Assembly (NCBI GenBank): GCA_026936325.1
Contig: JAPTHN010000021.1
Span: 3,534,001 to 3,598,000, forward strand
DNA from: Platynereis dumerilii
Taxonomy: Eukaryota > Annelida > Polychaeta > Phyllodocida > Nereididae
Direction: 5' to 3'
Length of the DNA stretch: 64,000 nt
Position 1 is the stretch's first letter, and each line of letters begins with the position of its first letter. The notes below the pieces were generated by a model that was given only the letters and a program-made list of their open reading frames with translations, made no database searches and had not been told where the DNA came from. Shown in pieces: positions 35,249 to 46,185 of this stretch. Position numbers and translations under genes: made by a program.

Positions 35249-36841
35249 TCGAAGTGTGGATCATAATCCTCATCATCCTCCAGGTCTAATGGGCAGGCTG
35301 CTCCTACGTCAGAGTAGCAGGGGTGGTCACCTTTGAGCCTCAGCCACTCCTGGGGTGTGGGGAAAGGAAAATGAATCATTGCTTGTGGCAAGGGTCCAAA
35401 AAAAAATGAAAGACACCAAAAAGAATACAAAATTACTCACTTCGAAGCCTTCCTTAGTCGGCCACTTGTATTGCCAAGGATCTTCTCCACCAACAGCACC
35501 ATTTTCTTCAACGTCGGCCTGTCAACAAAAAAAAATAATTATGAGGTTTTATTTATGGACAAAAAAAAAATATTTTCATTGCACAAACAAACAAGACCAT
35601 ACAAAATAGCTTTTTTTTTTTTCTCCCACTCACATCATAGCCATCTCGGCTGCAGCCAGGTTGGGGGGTCTCAGGTCGCGGAGTGTCCGGTCTACGTCTC
35701 TTGCGGGACTGAGACTGAGGCATTTTGAAGACTGTTTCCTCGCAGACATCCGGGGATGGGAGCTTCAGAACAACAGCCGGTTTTTTCCATTTCGGGAAGA
35801 AATCCGGATAGTCATCCTGCTTCATAGCCACAGCTCGCAGACTTCTAGCCCGGTCTTCCCCGACAACATCTTCAGGTGGGTTGTGGTGGATGGCTGGCTC
35901 CTCTGCTTCCCCACTCGCCCATTCCTGTCGGTTGTGGGAAAAAATAAAAGTTGCATTATTTTTTAGCATTTCATGCAATTTTTTTTTTTAAATATTATGT
36001 TTATGAAGAGATGTTACTCACGGCCATAAAAAGCTCTCTGGCCAGTTCGTCTTCATCACTGTCTACTACTAGTAGGTCGGTGTCCAGCCTGAGGTCATCC
36101 AGCAGGCTATACTGTTGTAAGAAAGAAAAAAAACAAAATAACAGCAATAAGTCCAAAAAGTCTATGATTTTCTATTGGTTTTTGGAACGGCTTACACCTT
36201 TGCAATATGATCTATATATTAAAATAATGAAAATTATTATAATACTAACTGATCCTTGAAGAGACTCCTCTTCATCAGTCAAATCTGGAGATGGACACCC
36301 CTCTTGACCCCATCTGTCAAAATTGTCCATTTCGTCAAAATCAATCCGGTTGTCATCCTGTATTGGTGTGGTGGAAAAAAAAAACAGTAAAATTTATATT
36401 TCTAATTTGTTAAGGCTTTTAATTTTTTGGGGGGGATCCATTGGGAGAACTGGCAAAAAAAAAATAAATAAAACAAATATATACTTACATTAGTGGCCAA
36501 CTCCCTTTCCAGCAGCTCCATCTCTACTCCAGGGGTTGGGTTTGACCTAGTCCTCCTGCTTCGGTGCCCTCGTCGTCTCCTTATTGGCCTCATCTCCGGT
36601 CCGTCCTCCAACTCCTGTTCCTGAAGGCTCAATTGAGCCATTACCTGCATAATAAAAAGGATCTTATGTAAGATGGAATGAATGAGCAAATTCATATATA
36701 TTTCATATATATTTAATATATATTATTATTTTAATATGTCACTTTATTTTATTTTTTTGAAAATATAAGGTCTACTATGTCTTATAAGAAACTCACATGG
36801 ACAAGAAAGGTGCTGAAGGTAGCATTCCTCCTTCTGAACAT
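35249..36841 (-). CDS. Small acidic exons upstream of PolB (likely its intron-split N-terminal part)
   Basis: Seven short open blocks on the minus strand are each bordered by AG on the upstream side and a GT(G/A/T)A(G/A)T-type donor on the downstream side: 36797-36841, 36489-36644, 36250-36357, 36022-36111, 35634-35924, 35441-35518 and 35249-35349. The first contains an ATG. Block lengths keep one reading phase across the borders and match the phase of the main PolB exon. Several are rich in Asp/Glu (VDSDEDELA, LEDDEDYDP), one is Arg-rich (RPIRRRRGHRSRRTR), and one carries KRRRPDTPRP, a possible nuclear localisation signal. This fits a PolB gene whose N-terminal extension is spread over small exons. 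A separate acidic gene is the alternative. Confidence 0.6.
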
Positions 36842-37360
36842 CTTTATTTTTTTCTTCTCTGATAATTTATACTTATTCTGAAAAATAAAAAAAGTGATAG
36901 GCATAAGAAGAGACAGAGAAAGATATAAAGACAGATAGAGAGAGAGGGCGCCCATTACTTGGGGAGAGGAACAGACAGCATCGCCCCCTACATTTTAATA
37001 TGTACACTGCAACAGCAGAGCCAAAAAATAGCACTTTCTCCACTTGACACGAGAGGGACATGCTGCAGATTACTTTGTAGCCCCAGCCCACAGCAATAGC
37101 GCCACCTACACTTTTTCATAACAGTTTGGCAAAAAATAGGACGTTCAGGTGGGGACAAGAGTCATACATTATGTAGGCTCCTCCCCCCTTCCTTCAAACC
37201 CCTCCTTCTACTATCCAACAAGAAAGGTTCCCCCCCCCAAAACATAGCAAAACTTCTGTCTAAAAACCACCAATACACCATTAGCAATACATCAGCAGGT
37301 CTTGTGGTGAATGAACAGGTGGTATTTTTCTTTCTTTTTTTTTTTGGAGGAACGACTACG

Positions 37361-38314
37361 ATGGATGAAGGTGGTCAGGAAGGCGATGATTATGACACTT
37401 TACATAGAGGGAACAATTCAGAGTTGCTCAAGGAAAATGCTTTTCGTTTCTGTACACCGTCCTCCATAGCCATTGTTGGTCCAACTTGTTCAGGTAATTA
37501 TAAGATATCACAGCAGACGAGGAAAGAATTTAAAAAAAAAGCCATTTAAATGAAGCCTAACAGCATTCTTTTCTTATTTATTTTTTTTCATCATTCAGGC
37601 AAGACTTATTTCACTTTGAGATTGATAAAACATTCAGCTCAGATGTTTCAAAAGCCACCGAAAAAGATAATCTATTGTTATGGCATATATCAGTCAGCAG
37701 TGAAACAATTGGAGACAGACTATCCAAATTTGGTGCTCACCCACAAAGGACTTCCAGGGGAAGAATTTATAGACTCGGAATTCTCTGGCATGGATGGAGG
37801 CTTAATTATAATTGATGACTTAATCCAAGAAGTTGGTGCCTCAAAGGAAATGGCCAATTTGTTCTGCATGGGAGTTCATCATAAGGTATGTCTATAAAAA
37901 AAAAATTTTTTTTCCTCCAATTTTTTTCTTCGTTTCTTCTCCAAATGTAGCATCTCTTTCTTTGCTTTTCATTCACCCCAAAAAAAAAACTATTTCTACC
38001 TGTTGCAGGGTCTGACTGTGGTGATGCTATTTCAAAATCTGTTCCATCAATCAAAATACATGAGGACGATAAGTTTGAACACACAATATCACGTGCTAAT
38101 GAAGAGTTTTAGAGATCGTCAGCAGGTATTGACATTGGCAAGACAGATGTTTGGAGATCAAAGTGGACGGATGATTGAAAGTTACTCAGACGCAATATCT
38201 AGGCAAGAAAGGGGCTACTTAGTCGTCAGCAATTTTCCTACAATTCAGGAAGACGAGAGGCTTGCTACAGATATATTTCCTGGAGAAGACTGCATACTAT
38301 ATATGCCTCTGTGA
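37361..38314 (+). CDS. Polinton packaging ATPase (FtsK/HerA type)
   Basis: Three open parts (37361-37493, 37599-37885, 38009-38314) separated by two short introns with GTAATT/TTCAG and GTATGT/TGCAG borders. The first intron falls inside the Walker A motif (GPTCSG followed by KT). Walker B is seen as GGLIIIDD in the second part. The third part has VVMLFQNLF, fitting the sensor strand of A32-like genome-packaging ATPases. The predicted role is pumping DNA into capsids. A possible upstream start exists at 37304, but the ATG at 37361 avoids a phenylalanine-rich leader. AATAAA follows at 38331. Introns have been described in genes of some animal Polintons. Confidence 0.85.
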
Positions 38315-38660
38315 AATTTTTATTTGAGTCAATAAAAATAATCTCAATCTGACTGAGGTAAATGTCTCTTGAGATATTTTAATTTATTTATTTTTGTAAT
38401 GAATAAAAAAAATAATAAAGAGTCAGAAATTCTATATTGAAAAAATTTTAATAGTACCTTTGTTTTGTTCTTGTTGTTATACATGTAAACAGCTACTTGA
38501 TACATTATTTGACATTCAACAGCTACTTGATACATTTTAATTGACATTTCATACACTTTTTTTTTGACATATAATTGACATTCATGCATGTTGAGCTATA
38601 TATATATATAATATATAAAAATAACAATAAGTAATGACATATATAAAAAAAACTTCCTTT

Positions 38661-39134
38661 TTATTTTATTTTATATATAAATTTACTTGAAATACGCAGT
38701 AGATTCAGAGCGTCATGCTTGGACAAACCAGAAGTTCTGAGTGCAACAAAATATAAGCATGCCCAGCCACAGTTAGTATTGAAATGCTTCTGACATTTTA
38801 CAATATTTGTTATGCAATTATTGGAAATGATGAATTTTAAAATGTGACTGTCCAAATTACATATACTTGCATTGGGATCGAAAAGTTCATAATGATTCGA
38901 ATGCTTCAATAGAACTATATAATGCCCTTGACGGGCTTGATCAGTATTTGAAATGTTGCACAGTACTATGAAGAATTTAAAATTAGAAACTTTCCTTTCT
39001 CTGGATCGAGATGCTGTCAATAGCCTGTCAATCCTTTCCAGCCTACACAATAGGTGCGATGGCATGACTGTTACAAAACGCCTTAAAATTCTACTGTCCA
39101 TACAAATCTTTGCCTCGACACTTTTGGGCCTCAT
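38661..39134 (-). CDS. Adenain-like cysteine protease of the Polinton
   Basis: 157 codons. GHYIVLL supplies the catalytic His in the middle, LFDPNA the Asp-containing strand, and TNCGWACLYF the Gln/Cys-region block with the nucleophile Cys, in the order His-Asp-Cys of adenovirus-type maturation proteases (C5 family). Length is close to or slightly below the family norm. It is the most downstream gene of the compact minus-strand virion block, 30 bp after the major capsid frame. Expected role: cleavage of capsid precursors during maturation, inferred from family. Confidence 0.8.
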   Translation of the reverse strand: MRPKSVEAKICMDSRILRRFVTVMPSHLLCRLERIDRLLTASRSRERKVSNFKFFIVLCNISNTDQARQGHYIVLLKHSNHYELFDPNASICNLDSHILKFIISNNCITNIVKCQKHFNTNCGWACLYFVALRTSGLSKHDALNLLRISSKFIYKIK

Positions 39135-39164
39135 TCTTCTATCTGTCTCTCTCTAGAGCTCAGT

Positions 39165-40628
39165 TCACCTGGCCAGAAATACATTGCGTGCATAATCGAC
39201 TTCCACGAAGGAGCCAGTGTAAGCGATGACTCCCATGATTATAGTTTCCGGTAGGGGTGAAGAGAATCTTAATTCCAAACGAGTCGAGCCCTCTGATTTC
39301 AGAGGGAAGAAACTCCCCATGAAACTTTGAGGCTGTAAATTCAAGTGGACGAAAAAGTTCCCATTAGCATAATCCTTAGCAGTAATTCCATTTGTGACTT
39401 CCATACCTCTGCCTAGAGTCTGAGGGTTCGTGCGCATTATCGTTGAATACGCCTCTGAAAAATCATCCTGTTCGAAATTTGTGGAAATTATTCCTCCTGG
39501 GGCAGTTTCTCCGTTGATCGTAAGAGCCAAACGTGTCAACCCATAATGGGCAAAAAGATATGGATTAGATTTGAATGAGGAAGTCTGAGCCCCACTAGCC
39601 ATGAAAAAAATAACCATTCTCTGTGGTATCGAGTTTGAGAACAAATTTTCACAAAAGAAATTGGTCACGCCAGAAGTTATGCTGTATCTGTGAAATGTCT
39701 CCTTAATGTAGAAATAGCGCAGCAGTGAATTTTCGCTCAATAGTTCTTGCGTAGCTAGCAAAGCATTCGGGCTGGGGTGCACGTGTGCCATTATCAGAGT
39801 GTAATCCAAAATTTCAATTCTGTAATCAGGCGTGGGCTCTTCGGCTGTCAGCAGTCTGAAGGCATTAGACGTATTTGTGAGAATTAGGGTCAAGCTGATA
39901 CCGTTGGCGAGATACTTTTGCATATTGAAAAAATCCACGTCAATAAATCCACTCAGTGTGACGACTTTACTGTTCTTGCATCTTTCGTAACGTTCAGTAA
40001 GTCCCTTATTTGTCCCAACAAAAGTGGGGTTGACATCGTCATGACAGCCAGCAGTGTCCTTGGCGTACATCTGAGAATACAGAGACGTATTTTTGACACT
40101 TTCACTTGTGTTAAGCAGAGTGTTTACAACTGCTTTGAATGCATAGCCCGAAATGTTTGTCACTGTCTGACCTCCCAATTGTAGCTCACATGTGTCGAAA
40201 AGGGAGTGAAGAGTAAAATTCACAGGCCCTACAAATCCATTGGGGGCAGACTCCCCAGGTGAAGAGCTCCCTGGTTTGGCGGCTGGTCGGTCCTGGCCTG
40301 CTCCTGCTGCCCCGCGACCTGCCGAGGATCCTGCTCCTGCATCCCTTTTTTCCCTTCCTTCGGGAGCTTCGTCTTCTCGAATAAGCTTGTTGTCCCCATA
40401 TACTATACGAAATTTGACCTCAAGAGAGGTCTGGGGCAAATAAAGGTATGTCGATCCGTTGTTTGGCACATGGAAACGAACAGAACTCTCGGCAGAATAG
40501 GAATTAATAGGTTTATATTTCAAAAACCTTATAGTTTTAATTCCGAGATTAACAGATGGCTGAGACCAGGCATCAAGGGCCGAGTCAAAACTCAGGGCAC
40601 TTGTTGATAGGACTTTATCGTCCGTCAT
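39165..40628 (-). CDS. Double-jelly-roll major capsid protein of the Polinton
   Basis: 487 codons, the usual size for Polinton major capsid proteins. Beta-rich throughout, with TLHSLFDTCELQLGGQ and SKVVTLSGFIDVDFF-type segments, and ending in a strand-rich block LELRFSSPLPETIIMGVIAY. These features match the capsid proteins identified in Polintons by Krupovic and colleagues. A Gly/Ala/Pro-rich insertion at about residues 85-132 (GAGSSAGRGAAGAG) is low-complexity and may be a surface loop. It sits between the protease and the small basic protein. Assignment rests on pattern, size and context. A profile search would settle it. Confidence 0.8.
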   Translation of the reverse strand: MTDDKVLSTSALSFDSALDAWSQPSVNLGIKTIRFLKYKPINSYSAESSVRFHVPNNGSTYLYLPQTSLEVKFRIVYGDNKLIREDEAPEGREKRDAGAGSSAGRGAAGAGQDRPAAKPGSSSPGESAPNGFVGPVNFTLHSLFDTCELQLGGQTVTNISGYAFKAVVNTLLNTSESVKNTSLYSQMYAKDTAGCHDDVNPTFVGTNKGLTERYERCKNSKVVTLSGFIDVDFFNMQKYLANGISLTLILTNTSNAFRLLTAEEPTPDYRIEILDYTLIMAHVHPSPNALLATQELLSENSLLRYFYIKETFHRYSITSGVTNFFCENLFSNSIPQRMVIFFMASGAQTSSFKSNPYLFAHYGLTRLALTINGETAPGGIISTNFEQDDFSEAYSTIMRTNPQTLGRGMEVTNGITAKDYANGNFFVHLNLQPQSFMGSFFPLKSEGSTRLELRFSSPLPETIIMGVIAYTGSFVEVDYARNVFLAR

Positions 40629-40633
40629 ATTTC

Positions 40634-41014
40634 CTAGGCCTGCTTCTTGTTATCTTTATATTTGGTGAAAATTGTCTTGGTTTTGTTTGTCAATCTCTTG
40701 GCAGCTTTTGCTGCCCCTGCTTTGCCTTGGCCGTTTTTTTTCTGAGCCTGTAGTGCTATATTCTCCTCTTGCAGTCGTTTGGTCAGGATAGCAGAAGCTT
40801 GCTTGGTTGTCTGTGCGACTTCAGAAACTACTTGAACTTTTTTTGCGTCATCGACTCCCTCACCTTTGATGTCTTCTTTTAAAATAATCACTGAATGCGT
40901 AGGATTGGCATGCCATTGACTTGTCCTCGTAGTCTGCTTTTTAAAATACTCGGTCCAAGGCTTGCTGTCTGTGAGAGTATTCACAAACTTGTACATCATA
41001 AAATCAAAGTCCAC
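40634..41014 (-). CDS. Small basic Polinton protein, possible core protein
   Basis: 126 codons, lying only 5 bp upstream of the major capsid frame. The N-terminal half is mixed (YKFVNTLTDSKPWTEYF), the middle is helical and Gln/Ala-rich, and the C-terminal part is strongly Lys-rich (KKNGQGKAGAAKAAKRLTNK). The basic tail and its place in the virion gene block suggest a DNA-binding or minor core protein, but no family is recognised. Confidence 0.6.
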   Translation of the reverse strand: MDFDFMMYKFVNTLTDSKPWTEYFKKQTTRTSQWHANPTHSVIILKEDIKGEGVDDAKKVQVVSEVAQTTKQASAILTKRLQEENIALQAQKKNGQGKAGAAKAAKRLTNKTKTIFTKYKDNKKQA

Positions 41015-41039
41015 TGGTGCTTATTTTGTCCTTCTTTCA

Positions 41040-41522
41040 TTAGGCTTCCTTCATTCGAAAAGTACACCTTGTAACTCCACTTATGTTCAAATCGCTTGCA
41101 AGTCTTGCAGAGCTACAGCACTTGTCTGCCAATCGAACAGATACGGTGATACTGTTCATGTAATCCTGTCTAATTGGCAAGTAGAGTACGTTGGGGAAAC
41201 GTAAAATTGGAGTGCTCTTGAGTAAGTATTCCCTCAGAGACACTTGTCGCAGGACTGGATGCTTGTGAGAGCCCACTTCGCAATCCCTACAAACATCAAC
41301 CATGATGTGTAGCATGGCGTCACGGTTGGCTAGCTTTCTGACGTCCTTACTGACTTCGAATGAGATTTCAACCAATCCCAGCATGTGGGTGGGAGTTGGG
41401 AACATCTGAGAGAGTTGACAGGTGAATTCATGGCCTGAGTTTGCTGGATACAATTTTATAGAATCTTCACTGGTGAGGTAGAACAACTTATCATTCATCG
41501 TATGGTGTGTGGGGAAAGACAA
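41040..41522 (-). CDS. Small jelly-roll (penton-like) minor capsid protein
   Basis: 160 codons. It begins with MNDKLFYLTSEDSIKLYPAN (after a short N-terminal leader), a pattern I associate with the Polinton minor capsid protein where a single jelly-roll follows. It ends with strand-like repeats (SGVTRCTFRM). It lies between the basic protein and the integrase in the same orientation. Penton assignment follows from size, context and general resemblance. The second ATG, eight residues in, may be the real start. Confidence 0.65.
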   Translation of the reverse strand: MSFPTHHTMNDKLFYLTSEDSIKLYPANSGHEFTCQLSQMFPTPTHMLGLVEISFEVSKDVRKLANRDAMLHIMVDVCRDCEVGSHKHPVLRQVSLREYLLKSTPILRFPNVLYLPIRQDYMNSITVSVRLADKCCSSARLASDLNISGVTRCTFRMKEA

Positions 41523-41557
41523 TTATAAAAAAAGCAGTCTTTCTATAGGCCTATTAT

Positions 41558-42763
41558 TCACTTAGAATTATTCCTCTTCTTGACAAGAGATTTGATGTCA
41601 CTAGTCCTCTCCCAAGAATCGTATTGCTTTCCCCATGATTGCCATCGAATCAAGCTCTCTTCTACACCATTCTTCAGTCTAGTTTTCAGAATTTTCTCAA
41701 TCTTAAAGGACTTTTTAGGATCGTGATCGATTCCTCTCAACTCGAAGGAGTAAAATAATCCCTTGACATCATTGCCTAAATAATCCTTAAGGTAGTAGAC
41801 AGCTTGTCCTTGGACTACCTTCCTATCTCGAATGAAAAAGATCTCTCCAGAATAAACTTGATCGTAATCTCTTGAAAATACACTTTTCAAATATGATATG
41901 CGACATGCACTGCCCACTTCGAATTGGAAGCTCTTCTCCTTCAACCTCTTTCTACGGTGGGGGCCCCTGGTGTGGGCCGCTTGAAATCCCTTCCTGTACT
42001 CTTTGGGTGGGAAGAACTGTCTGTCCCACACTTCTTGGGCATTCTCGGGGGTCACTTCGGCAGGGGTCATCGAAATAGACGAATGAAAAGTATTATTGTA
42101 ACTGGTCACAATATCCTGCAATCTGTCTATGTAGCGATAGGTTGAATTGAAATAAAAGAATTTAAACAGCCGACGTTTTAATGTTAAAATAAACCTCTCA
42201 GCGAAATTCGACTTTACGCTCGAGGTTGCAAAGTAAAAGTTGATTGATTTACTTTTCATGTAATCTGAGACGAGTTTATTGTCGTACTCACGTCCGGAGT
42301 CCGACCTGATACTAAGCTCATTTAATTTTCCTTGGGGTAAGATTTCTTTGAATCCATTGAGGACGTCAACAGCGCTCTTACTCTTAAGAGGCGCCACTCG
42401 AGCGTAACGACTAAACACGTCTATGCAGATAAGCAAGAAGGCAGTTTGATCATTTGCATCTTTAAAGCGCTTTTGACTTAAATCGAGTAAATCGGTATCG
42501 TACATGGATCCGATTTTAGCTGTGACAACTTTGAGTCGAGGCTTCTTCTGCATTATCCTCCCAGGATTCATGGTTATAGTGTCCTGCCCCCTAGACCATT
42601 TTTGTATTTGAGAGAATGTTATTTTGTGCGGATTTCCAATTCGCTCCAATTGCTGAAAAAGTTTGGTAGGACTGCTGAAACTGGCTGCTTTTCTAGGGTC
42701 GTAAAACTGTCTAGAAAGATATCCATCAATATCTTTCAACTTCTTATGTCTCTTCCTAGCCAT
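41558..42763 (-). CDS. int: Polinton retroviral-type integrase with chromodomain
   Basis: 401 codons. The catalytic core spans roughly residues 70-230 with DLLDLS and ICIDVFSRYA (first Asp region), SIRSDSGREY (second Asp) and SSVKSNFAERF (Glu), the DDE arrangement of retroviral-type integrases. The C-terminal end FKIEKILKTRL...LIRWQSWGKQYDSWE is a chromodomain. Chromodomain-bearing integrases are typical of Polintons. The role is insertion of the element into host DNA, probably biased by chromatin binding. The frame appears continuous. Confidence 0.92.
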   Translation of the reverse strand: MARKRHKKLKDIDGYLSRQFYDPRKAASFSSPTKLFQQLERIGNPHKITFSQIQKWSRGQDTITMNPGRIMQKKPRLKVVTAKIGSMYDTDLLDLSQKRFKDANDQTAFLLICIDVFSRYARVAPLKSKSAVDVLNGFKEILPQGKLNELSIRSDSGREYDNKLVSDYMKSKSINFYFATSSVKSNFAERFILTLKRRLFKFFYFNSTYRYIDRLQDIVTSYNNTFHSSISMTPAEVTPENAQEVWDRQFFPPKEYRKGFQAAHTRGPHRRKRLKEKSFQFEVGSACRISYLKSVFSRDYDQVYSGEIFFIRDRKVVQGQAVYYLKDYLGNDVKGLFYSFELRGIDHDPKKSFKIEKILKTRLKNGVEESLIRWQSWGKQYDSWERTSDIKSLVKKRNNSK

Positions 42764-42778
42764 GGTAATGAGCTTGTC

Positions 42779-43537
42779 TTAAAATAGTTGTATCCAACTG
42801 TTATCGTCCTGTTTCTTGTCCTTTTTCCTGTCCTGTTTCTTGTCCTGTTTCTTGTCAGTCTTCAATTTCTTGACGGCTCGTTTTGGTTCCTTTTGGAGCT
42901 TCTTCTTTGATCCTTGCTCTGTTGCCTTGAATCCATCCTCATCAGCCTGTGTCTTCTCCGACTTAATCTGTGGGTGACCTTTTTTTCTCTTATGTCTTGC
43001 AGCTTTTGACTTGGCTAAATAAGTCTCCCAAGCTCGTCCGAGGATTTGTCCAAAATCTTCATCTCCTTCTGTATCGGAATCCTCACTTGATTCCTGATCG
43101 TCGCTCAACTGATTGTCTTTAAAAGTTCTCAAATCTTCAAGAGCCTCTCTCAAAGCTTGATTGCCTATGAGAGCGGGGGGTACATCGGAAATGTCCAACT
43201 TCTGGTAGAGGAGCTTCTTGTCCAGGGGCGAGGGTAACCCTTCTTTTTGTAGGTAGAGGAGCAGCTGACTGTCTTTGGCATTGCTGGGGTTAAGGCGCAA
43301 AATGTAACTCAGTGCAACAGAATTCTTGAACTCCTGTCTGTCAGGGAATAGTTCATGTAGAGCATTAAATAAAGTATGCTCATTATCATCACCATCTTTA
43401 AGGCTACCTCTAGAGCCTTCATCAGCAGTGTCATCCTTACTTTGCTGGTTCTGAGCCTTAATGGAATCCATCTTCTCATAAGGGATAACATAAACCTTTC
43501 GTCCAAATTTCAATGTAGGTCTATGTAGTGACATCAT
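42779..43537 (-). CDS. Charged Lys-rich Polinton protein of unknown function
   Basis: 252 codons, 15 bp from the integrase frame. The N-terminal part has mixed composition, the centre is acidic (SSEDSDTEGDEDFG) and the C-terminal quarter is a Lys/Gln/Asp repeat (KTDKKQDKKQDRKKDKKQDD). It ends WIQLF. The mid-protein stretch ILRLNPSNAKDSQLLLYLQKE is helix-like. A comparable gene upstream of the integrase is found in some animal Polintons, but I cannot attach a function. It is likely an accessory virion or DNA-binding protein. Confidence 0.6.
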   Translation of the reverse strand: MMSLHRPTLKFGRKVYVIPYEKMDSIKAQNQQSKDDTADEGSRGSLKDGDDNEHTLFNALHELFPDRQEFKNSVALSYILRLNPSNAKDSQLLLYLQKEGLPSPLDKKLLYQKLDISDVPPALIGNQALREALEDLRTFKDNQLSDDQESSEDSDTEGDEDFGQILGRAWETYLAKSKAARHKRKKGHPQIKSEKTQADEDGFKATEQGSKKKLQKEPKRAVKKLKTDKKQDKKQDRKKDKKQDDNSWIQLF

Positions 43538-43597
43538 TCAAAAAAGCAAAGCAAATATACAGTCTCAATATTAAAAATATTCCGTGAAGTTTTTTGG

Positions 43598-44116
43598 CTA
43601 TTTTCCAGATGTTTCTTCGGCCTCTTGCATAAGACTGTCATCGTCTGATGTAACATCCATGATTTCACAATTTTCTTCTTTTGACAGACAACTGTCTGGT
43701 GTACTAGGGCGTGTCGACTGTTGTTGACTCAGTGCATTGAGACCCACTTTCAATGCGCAGACCACTGCTGTGTGATTGCGTTTTAAAATGTCGTTATCAA
43801 CACGCTTGCCTGCCAGAACTATTTTTTTCAATTTTGCCTCATGCTTGAGTAATTTTTCAGTTTCACTATGGCATGAAGGTTCGAGATTACAATAGACTAT
43901 GTTTGTTAGAATTTCCACAATAGCCAACCTCTGTAATCTTGAAAGTTTACCCAGAATAGACCTGCGTTGCTTCATAGTCAATTGCACTGATATCAACATA
44001 TTTAAAAATCCATTGACTGAATCGAAGCGTTCCACATCAGCCATAACTACATAAGTTAAAAAAACAAATCCAGCTGGATCCAAGAATAAGAAAGTTGCAT
44101 GGACAAAAGCCAACAT
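43598..44116 (-). CDS. Polinton protein of unknown function
   Basis: 172 codons beginning with a hydrophobic start (MLAFVHATFLFLDPAGFVFLTYVVM) that could be a membrane anchor. The internal ATG at MADVERF would remove it and may be the true start. The rest is helical with Lys/Leu-rich segments and an acidic Ser-rich tail (SDDDSLMQEAEETSGK). It is the most upstream gene of the minus-strand block. I do not recognise the family. Confidence 0.5.
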   Translation of the reverse strand: MLAFVHATFLFLDPAGFVFLTYVVMADVERFDSVNGFLNMLISVQLTMKQRRSILGKLSRLQRLAIVEILTNIVYCNLEPSCHSETEKLLKHEAKLKKIVLAGKRVDNDILKRNHTAVVCALKVGLNALSQQQSTRPSTPDSCLSKEENCEIMDVTSDDDSLMQEAEETSGK

Positions 44117-46170
44117 GAGAATGAATAAGATATTTCTTCTGACTCACATATTTACATTGGCGCACTCAAGCAAAACTAAAGTGTAGGGCCCCACCACTTA
44201 GTTGTGGCCCACTTACTTGTACCCCCTTACTAACACAAGCAAAGAATCTTGCGGTGTAAAATAAATACAGATCACTGCTAAAGAAAACAAGTGGATGATT
44301 TCAATGTTTTTTCAACAATACTGATTTCACTTGTAATAACTGTTCATTGCCCCCCACCCCACCCTTCAAGTAAGCCATCAAGAGGCAAAAAAAAGTTTAT
44401 AAATGGATTACATTTTTGTGTCCCCATTGCACAACATGTCAGGAGTGGAAAATTTAAGAATAGAATGACATGTAAATTTATAGAATTTTGTCCTATTTTA
44501 TAAAATGTACCAAAACATTTGACAATTTTCTATCATTTAAGTCACAACTCAAAGCTTTCCCTTCCAGCCAAAAAATATATATATATAATTGACAACATGA
44601 TGTATAAGATCAAAAAAGTATATATCCTGCTACTGCTGCCTGCTGCTGCTGCTGCTGCTGCTCCCTGCTGATGCTGCTGTGAGAGGGGGTTGGGGGGGGG
44701 GGGGTCTTACTGAGGAGCCCTTACTGAGGAGCCCTTACTGGTGGCTCGCAACAAAAAAGAGCGCGAAAACTTTTAAGAGTAAAAATGTCCCCCCCAAAGA
44801 TCAAAAATCTAATAGGACATTTAGGTATTAGAAAGGTGCTTAATAGCCATTGCATAGTTAAAAGATAATCATGAAACAGTTACAGTGCTCCCCAACTCTC
44901 CCCACTTAGCCAAAGTATTGATATAAGATCCACTCTTTGAGAAGGTTCAGAAAAAGAAATTTACTTTTGGGCGCCAAAATAAAAAGTGGTGCGACTGGTC
45001 CTAAAAATGTGGCACTAAGCAAGGATTTGGTTATAACTATCAGAAATTATCTCCCCTCCTCCATTTCTTCTAAATTTACTTTCTGACATGGATCTATTGA
45101 GAGTAATTATGGTCCACAATTGGAAAGAAAAGCTCATTTCTCCTAAATTTCTCCTAAATTTCTTTTTCTGAACCAGTCATTTCAACTTTTTTCAATCAAT
45201 GTAATATTGTACTAGCATACCTTTCTTCATAAGAATGAAATCATTTAAACTCTGTTGTTTTTTTTTTAGATCAATAGATATGATTTCAAATATAGTCTGT
45301 CTCACAGGAATTCTATTAATTGTAAAGAGAATGCTACAAGATGCAGATTCAATTCTTATGTGTGTATGTTGGCACAAAATTACAACATTGTATGAGAAAA
45401 AATTTGACATTACCTTAAAGATTGACTTTTGTATGTGGTGCTTCTTGTTCTTTCTTCTCTCTTAACTTCTTCTCCTTGTCAGCATCAATGATGGAATGGA
45501 TTTTCTGGGAAGTGTAGCTCTATCTAAATCGAATTGAATTGCGCGCTCTGTCTGCTTAAAAAAGTTAGTCAAATAATTCTACACCAATTGGAATGGAAGC
45601 CAATGTTGCGGAACTGCAGAAAACTGCAGCTCTGACGTAGAAGTTCTTAAAACCTGCTTTTTGGAGCTAATTTTTATTTTCAAACAAAAGCATTCAAATG
45701 GATGAGTAAGGAAAATTTCAACATTTCAAAATTATTGCGAAAACATTTGAATAATGCTCTCTTTTTTTTTTAATACTGTATATCATCCATTTAAAAGTAT
45801 ATTTAATAGACTAAATGGTCAAGGTATAATTTAATAATAAATTGTAGCCATCCCTTTTGTATCAGTACCTGTGGTGGGGGGAAGTAAAAAGTTCCTCTCT
45901 CTAATATAATCAATTGACCTTCGTGAAGGGCACAGAACTGTGCTTAGAGGGCTCCACTCACTTTATCTATCTATAACAATAAGGTATAATCTAAATCTCA
46001 ATTGATCGGTCAGCAGCCAAAAACAATATATAGAAAAACATAAGGATTCCTGATTGGGGCCAACAGTACCATCCCACCCCCCCCCGCGCCTTAATATCTT
46101 TAACAATGCTTTGGTGTATCTGTTGGAATTGGCGCGAAAATTGGTCTCTTGCCCATTGACCTACTTAAGT
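44117..46170. other. Polinton intergenic DNA
   Basis: About 2 kb separating the minus-strand block from the right-end membrane gene. It contains a short CTG run (about 44635-44680) followed by a G homopolymer tract, and short frames without recognised domains. Confidence 0.45.
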
Positions 46171-46185
46171 AATTAGCTCAAGAAA

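Noticed and set aside
44635-44680. CTG run as a polyglutamine/polyleucine-coding exon
   Set aside because: Short run followed by a G tract with no supporting open frame.
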